A model generated the notes under the pieces. It was not told where the DNA came from, searched no databases, and was given only the letters and a program-made list of their open reading frames with translations. Source: CAYQFQ01 sp964539415 (GTDB lineage: Bacteria; Patescibacteriota; Minisyncoccia; Phycocordibacterales; GWA1-40-21). Taken from it: a stretch of 9,803 nt of DNA. A program made the position numbers and the translations under genes. Where the stretch lies: contig CAZIID010000019.1 in assembly GCA_964539415.1 (NCBI GenBank), positions 1 to 9,803 on the forward strand, given 5' to 3'. Every line of letters begins with the position of its first letter. The stretch's first letter is position 1. Positions 1 to 6,540 of the stretch are shown here, one piece after another.

Positions 1-76
1 GCTTATGGGAACTGATGTTCCTGCAAGAAAGGCCTTTATACAGTCGAATGCGAAGCTTGCAAACATTGATATTTGA
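1..76 (+). CDS. gyrB: DNA gyrase subunit B, C-terminal end only (partial)
   Basis: Only the last 24 codons are present, read from base 2, ending in TGA at 74-76. They read LMGTDVPARKAFIQSNAKLA followed by NIDI. This matches the usual end of GyrB, where a conserved LMG, an R-x-x-FI-x-x-NA block and a terminal N-(L/I)-D-I close the TOPRIM-linked C-terminal region. GyrB is the ATPase subunit of gyrase, which introduces negative supercoils together with GyrA in the cytoplasm. ParE ends similarly, so a topoisomerase IV subunit cannot be excluded from so few residues. The gene is followed by a strong hairpin terminator at 120-160. The promoter and most of the gene lie outside the window. Confidence 0.82.
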   Translation, partial: LMGTDVPARKAFIQSNAKLANIDI

Positions 77-119
77 CGTTCGAACACTCAATTAAAGTAC
101 CAGGCAAAACAATTAATAA

Positions 120-160
120 ATAAAACAGGCGGGGCGCTTTTAGCGCCTCGCCTGTTTTAT
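120..160. terminator. bidirectional hairpin terminator between gyrB and the CARDB/PKD gene
   Basis: The left arm (122-137) and right arm (143-158) pair over 16 bases with one G-T wobble around a TTTTA loop (138-142), and flanking A-T pairs extend the stem to 120-160. The A-rich 5' side and T-rich 3' side give a U tract in both directions. It can therefore end both gyrB (+) and the convergent minus-strand gene whose stop codon is at 174-176. Confidence 0.9.
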
Positions 161-173
161 TGTTTTTGCTTTA

Positions 174-1811
174 TTAGTAGATCCTTATTATTGAAGATAA
201 AGTGTTGTTAATTCTATTTGTATCTGTCGTCAGATTGTTTGGGTCAACAGTCACAAAGAAGATGTTATCACCTAGATAATTTACTCCTGAGAAGTTAACA
301 ACAACTTCTGTTCTTTGCCCTGGTGCAATTGAAGGGTAGTTGTTTGATCTAAAGGTATACCAAGACATCGCTGGAGACAAAGTTGCTGATACATCCCATG
401 GTCCAGAGTTGTTTGTTCCATTGTTTGTAACTTCAAACTTAATAGCTGCATTTGAATCTTTTGGAATATTGGTTGCGTAAACGAAATTACCGGTAGAATC
501 TAGCATTCCGACTCCTATGAGCCTTACAGTTAAATCAGAGCTGCCATAGTTGTTGTAATTATTGTTATAATTTGCAACATTAAGATTACATCCACGAGAT
601 ATGGTGTATGCTCCAGATGTGATGATCAAGTTAGCACTCTTATGTCCACTTGTATAATATATCTTGCTTATAGACTGAGATGATCCAACAAGGCTGTCTG
701 TTCCAGTCCAATAGTAATTATATATTCCTGTGCCACCAGTAACAGTTGCATACCAGGTGACATTTTCTCCTATGCTAGGATTAGATGGAATACTATAACA
801 AGAAGCAGTCAGACTACCATTGTAATTCTGATTATTATTGTAGTTATATCCATTAGTGTATATTCCTATTGAAGCAGAGTTATTTGACTCATTTGATTCA
901 TTTACATAGTTTTGTGGGTCTATATTTACTGAAAAGTTATTAAGACCTGAACTGTTTATTGGGTTGTCAAAACCTAAAGTAAATTCAATTTTGTCTCCTG
1001 GTTTAAGCGAAATTTGTGTATCTGATTGATACGAAGGAGAAGTCACACTTGGAAGCGAAGCTGAAAAATTCCAAATACCTGTTGCTCTATCTCCTATGTT
1101 TTTGACTTCAAATTTAACTGCGACTCTTTCTGAAGATGATACGATTGAATTTTTTCTAAATTGTAGAGTGTTCTTGTCAATTATACCTGTATCTATGATT
1201 TTGACTGATAAATCTGCTTTACCGAGATATATAACATTTGATGTTTGGGTTGGAGTGTAGTTTGTGTTACCTGTTGATTCATTTTTTTCAATTGGAGTAG
1301 TATAGCTTGAATTTGTAATGGTTACTTTGAATTCAGAAATATTATCAATTTTTTGGGAATCTTGTTTTTGTAAACCTATTTTGATCGGAACAACTACGAT
1401 TCTCTTATTTGTTGAAAATCCTGTGATTGAAACATCACTTGTTTTGTTTAGGAGGTAAAAATCCTTTCCACACTCTATACTTGCCTTTGGGTCACTGGTT
1501 ACAGAAAAAGATACCCCATCAGTACATGGGTAGTTAAAGGTATATAAGTCACCGTTTGAACTATCTCCTAAAGCAATAACAAATGTTTCTCCTGAACTTA
1601 TTGTCTTTTTGTTTACTATAGGTGTTATGTCTTCATTCTCTACAAACACTGAATCTAGAGTTGTAGCCACACCGTTTCTAAATAGAGAAAAGGCTTTAGG
1701 TACTACTTTTATAACAAACCAAACAATGAGAATTGCTAATAACACGATTAACACCGCTGTTAGCGCTACATAAAAAGAATCTCTTATTTTTGTCCAAAAT
1801 GTTTGTATCAT
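174..1811 (-). CDS. membrane-anchored surface protein with two CARDB-like domains and one PKD-like domain
   Basis: The protein has 545 residues. A short N-terminal cytosolic segment with K8 and R10 precedes one strong transmembrane helix (about 15-37), which serves as an uncleaved anchor. The rest should face outside. Residues 60-195 form an unrecognised beta-rich domain with two cysteines (C96, C114). Residues 198-317 and 425-545 look like CARDB-type adhesion modules, each with a KFEV-x-N-x-G strand and an N-N-x-x-x-x-I end. Residues 333-413 are a PKD-like domain with a WTGTD motif and a cysteine pair C338/C408. Asn/Tyr-rich linkers (320-333, 414-425) flank the PKD domain. No LPXTG-like motif or C-terminal helix is present, so it is probably not a sortase substrate. 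The start ATG at 1809-1811 lacks a clear Shine-Dalgarno but sits about 40 bases after a consensus promoter. The gene is divergent from the sortase gene. A role in attachment or the cell envelope is inferred; the ligand is unknown. Confidence 0.82.
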   Translation of the reverse strand: MIQTFWTKIRDSFYVALTAVLIVLLAILIVWFVIKVVPKAFSLFRNGVATTLDSVFVENEDITPIVNKKTISSGETFVIALGDSSNGDLYTFNYPCTDGVSFSVTSDPKASIECGKDFYLLNKTSDVSITGFSTNKRIVVVPIKIGLQKQDSQKIDNISEFKVTITNSSYTTPIEKNESTGNTNYTPTQTSNVIYLGKADLSVKIIDTGIIDKNTLQFRKNSIVSSSERVAVKFEVKNIGDRATGIWNFSASLPSVTSPSYQSDTQISLKPGDKIEFTLGFDNPINSSGLNNFSVNIDPQNYVNESNESNNSASIGIYTNGYNYNNNQNYNGSLTASCYSIPSNPSIGENVTWYATVTGGTGIYNYYWTGTDSLVGSSQSISKIYYTSGHKSANLIITSGAYTISRGCNLNVANYNNNYNNYGSSDLTVRLIGVGMLDSTGNFVYATNIPKDSNAAIKFEVTNNGTNNSGPWDVSATLSPAMSWYTFRSNNYPSIAPGQRTEVVVNFSGVNYLGDNIFFVTVDPNNLTTDTNRINNTLSSIIRIY

Positions 1812-1858
1812 AATATTTGGCGAAATTACTCGCTTAATTAAAAACTGACTTTGCTAGT

Positions 1859-1887
1859 ATTATATTATATTTGACTTTTTTTGTCAA
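1859..1887 (-). promoter_or_regulatory. consensus sigma70-type promoter for the CARDB/PKD gene
   Basis: On the minus strand TTGACA (1887-1882) is followed by a 17-base spacer and TATAAT (1864-1859), an exact consensus match. A second TATAAT overlaps one helical half-step upstream (1869-1864). Transcription should start near 1852, giving a leader of about 40 bases. The -35 region overlaps the footprint of the plus-strand sortase promoter. Confidence 0.85.
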
Positions 1888-1898
1888 TACGTTATAAT
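1871..1898 (+). promoter_or_regulatory. promoter of the sortase gene
   Basis: TTGACT (1871-1876), a 16-base spacer and TATAAT (1893-1898) form a near-consensus promoter. The expected start of transcription is near 1905, only about five bases before the ATG at 1910, which predicts a leaderless or nearly leaderless mRNA. The -35 box and the opposing -35 box form the inverted repeat TTGAC-T7-GTCAA (1871-1887). Confidence 0.82.
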
Positions 1899-1909
1899 TT
1901 TTGTACATT

Positions 1910-2524
1910 ATGAATTATCATGAAGAAAAATATAGCAAACGGGAATTTTTTAAGTTCTTTTTGTATTTCTTCTTGATTAGTTTAGCTACTTTTGCTTTTT
2001 TGTATCTATTCGGTTTAGTCCCTTCTTCTTTAAAAGATAATATAGCTAAATATCCTCAAGCTAAAATACAGGAATCTTTTACTGGTTTTATTCCAACACG
2101 GATCGTTATAGCGAAAATAGGTGTGGATTCACTTGTATATAATCCGAACAGCAGTGACATTAAAGTGTTAAATGAATACATTTCGTATGGGGCCGTAAGA
2201 TACCCAGGGTCAGGACTTATAGGAAAGGGGAATATGTTTATATTTGGACACAGTGCGGATATATATAGTGTTGTGAATAATCAAGCGTATAAAACATTTA
2301 ACGGAATAAAAAAATTAGTAGCAGGGGATCAAATTAAGGTTTTTTCAGATAAGGATGTTTATATCTATAAAGTGAGTTCTGTCTCATTAGTGGGTGCAGA
2401 TGAAGCCATTATAGAATTTGGTGGATCAGACAATAAACTCACTATTTCGACTTGCAATACCTTTGGTGCGAAAGAAGAAAGACAGGTGGTAGAAGCATAT
2501 TATGTTGGAAAACTCAATATTTAA
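1910..2524 (+). CDS. sortase (cysteine transpeptidase), N-terminally membrane-anchored
   Basis: The protein has 204 residues from the ATG at 1910. A charged N-terminus is followed by a transmembrane helix (about 13-36), then a sortase beta-barrel domain (about 60-204). The expected catalytic triad is visible: His114 in FGHS, Cys182 in LTISTC and Arg191 in EERQVVEA. Sortases cleave a sorting motif between Thr and Gly outside the membrane and transfer the acyl enzyme to an amine. The short length and the LTxxTC / RxVV pattern resemble class D/E-like enzymes, but I cannot assign a class. An upstream in-frame TTG (1901) was rejected because the promoter would start transcription after it. The next gene encodes an IPYTG-bearing secreted protein, the likely substrate. 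No clear terminator separates the two genes, so read-through is possible although the second gene has its own promoter. Confidence 0.92.
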   Translation: MNYHEEKYSKREFFKFFLYFFLISLATFAFLYLFGLVPSSLKDNIAKYPQAKIQESFTGFIPTRIVIAKIGVDSLVYNPNSSDIKVLNEYISYGAVRYPGSGLIGKGNMFIFGHSADIYSVVNNQAYKTFNGIKKLVAGDQIKVFSDKDVYIYKVSSVSLVGADEAIIEFGGSDNKLTISTCNTFGAKEERQVVEAYYVGKLNI

Positions 2525-2564
2525 GCCGTATTTCTGGTTTGCGAAAGGTATAATATTTCCTTCA

Positions 2565-2593
2565 TTGACTTTTCATAATAAATAGTATATAAT
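2565..2593 (+). promoter_or_regulatory. promoter of the PKD-repeat surface protein gene
   Basis: TTGACT (2565-2570), a 17-base spacer and TATAAT (2588-2593) lie between the sortase stop and the next gene. Transcription should start near 2600, giving a leader of 26 to 65 bases depending on which start codon is used. The -35 hexamer is identical to that of the sortase promoter. Confidence 0.8.
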
Positions 2594-2618
2594 TATAGGT
2601 AAGTTAGTATTCAATAGA

Positions 2619-2634
2619 ACGCTTCATGAGGCGT
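2619..2634 (+). promoter_or_regulatory. small hairpin with a start codon in its loop
   Basis: ACGCTT (2619-2624) and AGGCGT (2629-2634) pair over six bases with one U-G wobble around the tetraloop CATG (2625-2628), so the first candidate ATG (2626) lies in the loop. It is about 20 bases from the predicted transcript start. It may hide that start, favouring 2644 or 2665, or it may be an operator-like DNA palindrome. It is short and could be chance. Confidence 0.35.
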
Positions 2635-4662
2635 AGTGTCTTCATGAATTTTAATGTAAAAATTATGAAATCAACAATAATAAAAAGTTTAAGTCTTATA
2701 GTCGTCGCCTTAGCGATAATTTTGCCTTACTCTTTGAAAGTGGACAGCGCTTTTGCTGCACCAAATTGTGTAGGTAGAAACATGACTGTAGAAGAATATA
2801 AATGGTTTAAATCTCACGGACAAGCTTCTGTGACTATAACTGAAAATGATGAAGCTGGGAAAGGCGTTGCTCACATAACAAATAATACCGACTGCAGTAT
2901 GCCTGTAGGTTTAGAATCATATCAGATGTATGACAATATATTACAAAATCAAACTAAGTTTGATAGTAATAGTACTGTTATCGCACCACACACTGTAGGT
3001 GCAAAATTAAAAGTACTTATCCCTGAATGTATGGTTCAGATTGATGCCTATCTTGGTGCTGGTTGGGAGTTGGGTTCAAACAATACCATAGCTTGGCTCA
3101 TAGCTAATCAGGTTTCTGGTACAGGACTTCACGATGTTTCTGGTAATTATTGTAAACGACCGACCGCTTTGATCGTTTCTTGTTCTGCGACCCCATCATC
3201 AGTAAATGAAGGAGAATCAATTAAGTGGAATGTACAAGCCTCAGGCGGAGACGGTGAATATACATATGACTGGTCAGGAACAGATGGGCTCTCTGGAACA
3301 AACAAAAATATAAATAAAATTTATCAAACCTCTGGTACAAAAAATGCTAGTGTTACAGTTAAGTCAGGTAGCAGGACAAAGGTAGCAAACTGTACTGCAG
3401 AGGTTAGAGATGTTGTCTCTCCTTTGTCGATTTCTTGTTCGTCTAACCCTTCAACAGTTGGTCAGAATGGTACAATAAGATGGACGGCAAATGCGTCTGG
3501 TGGTGATGGTAACTATTCTTACTCATGGTCAGGTACAGATGATCTTTCTGGTACAGGAGAAAGCATCAGTAAATCATATCAATTTATTGGTACAAAGAGT
3601 GCAACTGTGACTGTGACCTCTGGTAGTAGAACTAGGACAACGAACTGTTCAGCAGAAGTTGTAGATAGACCTTCACAATTGAATGTGTCTTGTTCACCAA
3701 GTTCATCTTCTGTAAGAAAAAACGATAGTGTTTATTGGTATGCTTCTGTTTCAGGCGGAAATGGTAACTACTCATACTCATGGTCAGGAACAGACGGACT
3801 TTACGGTTCTGGTTCAAGTTTGTATAAGAGTTATTCTTATACAGGGAATAAAAATGCTACTGTAGTTGTAACTTCAAATGGTTATAGTGTTGCTGCTAGC
3901 TGTAATTTAAATGTTTTTGAGGATTATACCCCAAATACATATTTAGAGGGATCATGTTCCGCAACACCTTACAATGGTCAGGTTGGTACAAATATTTCTT
4001 GGACAGCTAATGCTTATGGTGGTACTGGTAATTACTATTACTCATGGTCAGGAACAGATGGACTTTACGGTAGTGGTTCTTATATGACAAAGAATTATTA
4101 TACTCCAGGTTATAAGACAGCTACAGTTACTATCACCTCAGGCGGATTATCAATAACAAGAACTTGTAGTACTAATATCGGACAAGTTTTGGCTTACACT
4201 GAAACAAATAATTTACCGACATTAACTTCTGTGTATTTAAGCGATATACCTTATACTGGTATTGAAGATAAATTCCAAGTTCTTGCTTTCGTTTTAGGAC
4301 TTATTGGATTTAGTGCCCTCATTGCTTACTTCTTCATTAGAAGAAAGATGGAAGATACTATGCCGGTGGAATCTGTAGCAGCAGTTACTGCAGTCTCAGA
4401 AGATTTGATGACTGATAAATTTGTTTGCGACAGAGTTGTTACCGATAAGCAGGCTTCTGAAAACGTTGAAGATATAGCGATGAACAGTAAGACAGTTTTG
4501 TCTTCAGACGCTATTGGGACAATAGTAAAGGCTGCTAGGATGAACTGTTCAGATGAGAAAGAAATTGCACAAAAAGTCATCGTTGCTTGTAGAAAGAATA
4601 AAAATCAAGCTGATGGTGAATGGTGTGTTATAGGAGAAGAAGATGTTAGAAAAATAATATAG
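2626..4662 (+). CDS. secreted PKD-repeat surface protein with IPYTG sorting-like signal and long cytoplasmic tail
   Basis: There are 678 residues from ATG 2626. In-frame ATGs at 2644 and 2665 are alternatives, and 2665 gives the most typical signal peptide, so the start is uncertain. A hydrophobic signal (about 19-38) ends in AFA before A45-P46, a likely signal peptidase site. Residues 48-180 form an unrecognised domain with four cysteines (C48, C90, C135, C176). Four PKD-like domains follow (181-260, 266-345, 351-430, 439-516), each with a WSGTD motif and a Cys pair exactly 70 residues apart (C186/256, C271/341, C356/426, C444/514), which suggests a disulfide in each. Then come IPYTG (541-545), a transmembrane helix (551-571) and RRK (572-574). 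Unlike a normal sortase substrate, about 104 more residues follow, with C601, C641, C655 and C667. The adjacent sortase is the likely processing enzyme. Adhesion or an envelope role is inferred. Confidence 0.85.
   Translation: MRRSVFMNFNVKIMKSTIIKSLSLIVVALAIILPYSLKVDSAFAAPNCVGRNMTVEEYKWFKSHGQASVTITENDEAGKGVAHITNNTDCSMPVGLESYQMYDNILQNQTKFDSNSTVIAPHTVGAKLKVLIPECMVQIDAYLGAGWELGSNNTIAWLIANQVSGTGLHDVSGNYCKRPTALIVSCSATPSSVNEGESIKWNVQASGGDGEYTYDWSGTDGLSGTNKNINKIYQTSGTKNASVTVKSGSRTKVANCTAEVRDVVSPLSISCSSNPSTVGQNGTIRWTANASGGDGNYSYSWSGTDDLSGTGESISKSYQFIGTKSATVTVTSGSRTRTTNCSAEVVDRPSQLNVSCSPSSSSVRKNDSVYWYASVSGGNGNYSYSWSGTDGLYGSGSSLYKSYSYTGNKNATVVVTSNGYSVAASCNLNVFEDYTPNTYLEGSCSATPYNGQVGTNISWTANAYGGTGNYYYSWSGTDGLYGSGSYMTKNYYTPGYKTATVTITSGGLSITRTCSTNIGQVLAYTETNNLPTLTSVYLSDIPYTGIEDKFQVLAFVLGLIGFSALIAYFFIRRKMEDTMPVESVAAVTAVSEDLMTDKFVCDRVVTDKQASENVEDIAMNSKTVLSSDAIGTIVKAARMNCSDEKEIAQKVIVACRKNKNQADGEWCVIGEEDVRKII
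3166..4173 (+). repeat. four tandem PKD-like domain repeats (about 255-base period)
   Basis: The units are 3166-3405, 3421-3660, 3676-3915 and 3940-4173. First cysteines are 85, 85 and 88 residues apart. Protein similarity is high around the VSC-S-x-x-P start and the WSGTD core. At DNA level the 20-base string TACTCATGGTCAGGAACAGA occurs exactly at 3775-3794 and 4039-4058, with a one-base variant at 3530-3549. Units 3 and 4 are the closest pair there, sharing GLYGSGS after the motif, which suggests internal duplication. Such repeats could change copy number by recombination. Confidence 0.85.
4246..4347 (+). other. sortase sorting-like signal (IPYTG, transmembrane helix, RRK)
   Basis: Codons 541-574 of the PKD-repeat protein encode IPYTG, a short acidic linker (IEDKF), a helix of about 21 hydrophobic residues and a basic RRK stop-transfer patch. 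This is the order of an LPXTG-type cell-wall sorting signal, with Ile for Leu in the motif. The adjacent sortase supports it. The continuation of the chain for about 104 residues is the atypical part. Confidence 0.7.
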
Positions 4663-4671
4663 ATTAAAACA

Positions 4672-4712
4672 AAAAACCGCACATGAGCGTTTAGCGCTCA
4701 TGTGCGGTTTTT
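4672..4712. terminator. bidirectional hairpin terminator between the PKD-repeat gene and thrS
   Basis: Arms 4672-4689 and 4695-4712 are perfect 18-base complements around a TTTAG loop, with A and T runs at the two ends. This gives a GC-rich stem followed by a U tract in either direction. It serves two convergent genes: the plus-strand gene ending at 4662 and thrS ending at 4721. Confidence 0.93.
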
Positions 4713-4720
4713 GTTTATAC

Positions 4721-6466
4721 TTAAGCTCTATTTATTTTTTCTTCGCTGACCTTTTTAATAAAATCTTCCATGTCCATTTGTCCGAGGTTTCCTTTGTCTC
4801 TGCTTTCTACTGTAACCTTTTTTGCTTCTATGTCTTTATCTCCGACCACTATCATATATGGAACTTTATTTCTTTTTCCATCCCTGATTTTTCCACCCAT
4901 ATTACCTTCATTGGTATCACAATCAACTCTAAAACCTGTAAGTCTTAGTTTTTTCGCAATATCTTCTGCATATCGGTTGTGATTTTCTCTAACGGGTATA
5001 ACTTTTACTTGAATAGGTGAAAGCCAAAGAGGGAAGTTGCCAGCGTAATGTTCAATCAAAAAACCAATAAATCTTTCATGTGTACCAAGCGGAGCTCTGT
5101 GAATACAGAGCGGTGTTTCGATCTTTCCGTCTTTTGTTGTGTAAGTTAAACCAAACCTTTTTGGAACTGCAAAGTCGACTTGGTTTGTTGCTAAAGTGAA
5201 TTCTCTTCCAATAGCGCTCCATACTTGAACATCAATCTTTGGTCCATAGAAAGCAGCTTCGTTTGGAATTTCAACAAAAGGAATCTTTGAATCAATGAGG
5301 ACTTGTCTTACCATGTCTTCAGTTTTCTTCCAAAGTGCTGGTTCATTAACAAATTTTTCTCCAAGTCTTTTTGGGTCATGTGTAGAGAATCTCATCACAT
5401 ATTTATCTATTCCAAAGATCTTGAAGTATTTTAGATACATGTCATTGACCGCTCTAAATTCGTCGCCGAATTGTTCCTCGGTACAATACATATGAGCATC
5501 ATTCATTGAAAGCATTCTTACTCGCATGAGTCCAAAAAGCTCGCCAGATTTTTCATGCCTATAACATGTTCCATATTCTGCAAGTCTTAAGGGTAAGTCT
5601 CTATAACTTCTGCTTTCACTGCCATAAATTTTGTGATGGTGAGGGCAGTTCATCGCTTTGAGATAGTATTTGACACCCTCATATTCCATCGGTGGAAACA
5701 TCCCATCTTTGTAATATGGTAAATGTCCGCTTTTCAAATACATAGATTCTTTTGCCAGATGTGGAGTTTTTACTCTTAGGTATCCAGCGTCTTTTTCTGT
5801 TTGTTTAGCAAGGTCTTCTAATTCATCAACCATTATGGTTCCGTTTGGAAGCCATAGAGGTAGACCTGGACCAACGTCTTCGTCAAACATAAAAATCTTG
5901 AGTTCCTTTCCAAGTTTTCTGTGGTCTCTTTTTTCTGCTTCTTCCCTTTGTTTAAGAAAATTTTCAAGTTCCTCTTTAGTATTAAATGCTAGGCCATAGA
6001 TCCTAGTTAGCATTTTGTTGTCTTCACTTCCTCTCCAATAAGCACCAGCTATAAGATCAAGTTTAAAAGCATCTTTGTCTATTTCCTTTGTTTTATTCAC
6101 GTGAGGGCCAGCGCAAAGATCGGTAAAATCACCAGAAGTATAAGTAGAGATGCTTCCACCATCTTTTGATATTTCTTCAATTAACTCGATTTTGTAAGGG
6201 TTCGTTTCAAATAATTTCTTCGCTTCAGAAGTAGACACTTCTTTCTTTTCAAAAGATTCCCATTTTTTCAACAACTCCCTCATTCTTTTTTCGATTGTTT
6301 TTAAATCTTCTTCTGTAATCGGCTTTGTGAAATCAAAGTCGTAATAAAAACCGTTATCTATTGCCGGGCCAATTGCTGTTTTTGTGTCGGGAAACAATTC
6401 TAAAACAGCTCCTGCTAGTATATGAGAAAGCGAGTGTCTAATTTTATATATCTGATCTTTTTCCAT
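4721..6466 (-). CDS. thrS: threonyl-tRNA synthetase, form without TGS domain
   Basis: This class II synthetase charges tRNA-Thr with threonine using ATP. From the ATG at 6464-6466 it has 581 residues, against about 640 for the common form, because it starts directly at the N2 editing domain and lacks the TGS domain. The editing site residues are visible: H11 and H15 in HSLSH, and C118 and H122 in CAGPH. The catalytic core follows, with zinc ligands C274 (MNCPHH), H325 (NDAH) and H456 (IHRA), motif 2 R303-H-E305 and the motif 3 Arg in GTHER (R465). The C-terminal anticodon-binding domain spans about 483-581. The usual F-x-QDDAH stretch reads LSMNDAH here. The longer frame up to ATG 6520 was rejected, as that codon lies in the loop of the T-box terminator. 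No clear Shine-Dalgarno precedes 6466. Expression is probably controlled by the upstream T-box riboswitch responding to uncharged tRNA-Thr. Confidence 0.96.
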   Translation of the reverse strand: MEKDQIYKIRHSLSHILAGAVLELFPDTKTAIGPAIDNGFYYDFDFTKPITEEDLKTIEKRMRELLKKWESFEKKEVSTSEAKKLFETNPYKIELIEEISKDGGSISTYTSGDFTDLCAGPHVNKTKEIDKDAFKLDLIAGAYWRGSEDNKMLTRIYGLAFNTKEELENFLKQREEAEKRDHRKLGKELKIFMFDEDVGPGLPLWLPNGTIMVDELEDLAKQTEKDAGYLRVKTPHLAKESMYLKSGHLPYYKDGMFPPMEYEGVKYYLKAMNCPHHHKIYGSESRSYRDLPLRLAEYGTCYRHEKSGELFGLMRVRMLSMNDAHMYCTEEQFGDEFRAVNDMYLKYFKIFGIDKYVMRFSTHDPKRLGEKFVNEPALWKKTEDMVRQVLIDSKIPFVEIPNEAAFYGPKIDVQVWSAIGREFTLATNQVDFAVPKRFGLTYTTKDGKIETPLCIHRAPLGTHERFIGFLIEHYAGNFPLWLSPIQVKVIPVRENHNRYAEDIAKKLRLTGFRVDCDTNEGNMGGKIRDGKRNKVPYMIVVGDKDIEAKKVTVESRDKGNLGQMDMEDFIKKVSEEKINRA

Positions 6467-6498
6467 TTGTTTTAAATAATTAACTAATAAAATTAAAA

Positions 6499-6540
6499 CG
6501 CCCTGGTAAAAATACAACATATTGTATTTTTACCAGGGCG
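6499..6540 (-). terminator. T-box attenuator terminator upstream of thrS
   Basis: Two 19-base arms (6540-6522 and 6517-6499) are perfect complements around a four-base loop, followed on the minus strand by TTTTAATTTT. The 5' arm contains the CCTGGT that alternatively pairs with the T-box antiterminator strand. Termination here would stop transcription 33 bases before the thrS start codon. Confidence 0.93.

Noticed and set aside
1901..1909. TTG start for the sortase three codons upstream of the ATG
   Set aside because: It lies only two bases after the -10 box and before the predicted transcript start, so it would not be in the mRNA.
3166..4173. Regular repeats as a possible CRISPR array
   Set aside because: The repeats are 255-base coding units with diverged DNA and conserved protein domains, not short identical repeats with spacers.
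4700..4982. Open frames on the plus strand over the 3' end of thrS
   Set aside because: They are antisense to the conserved ThrRS anticodon-binding domain, and the first one begins within the terminator hairpin.
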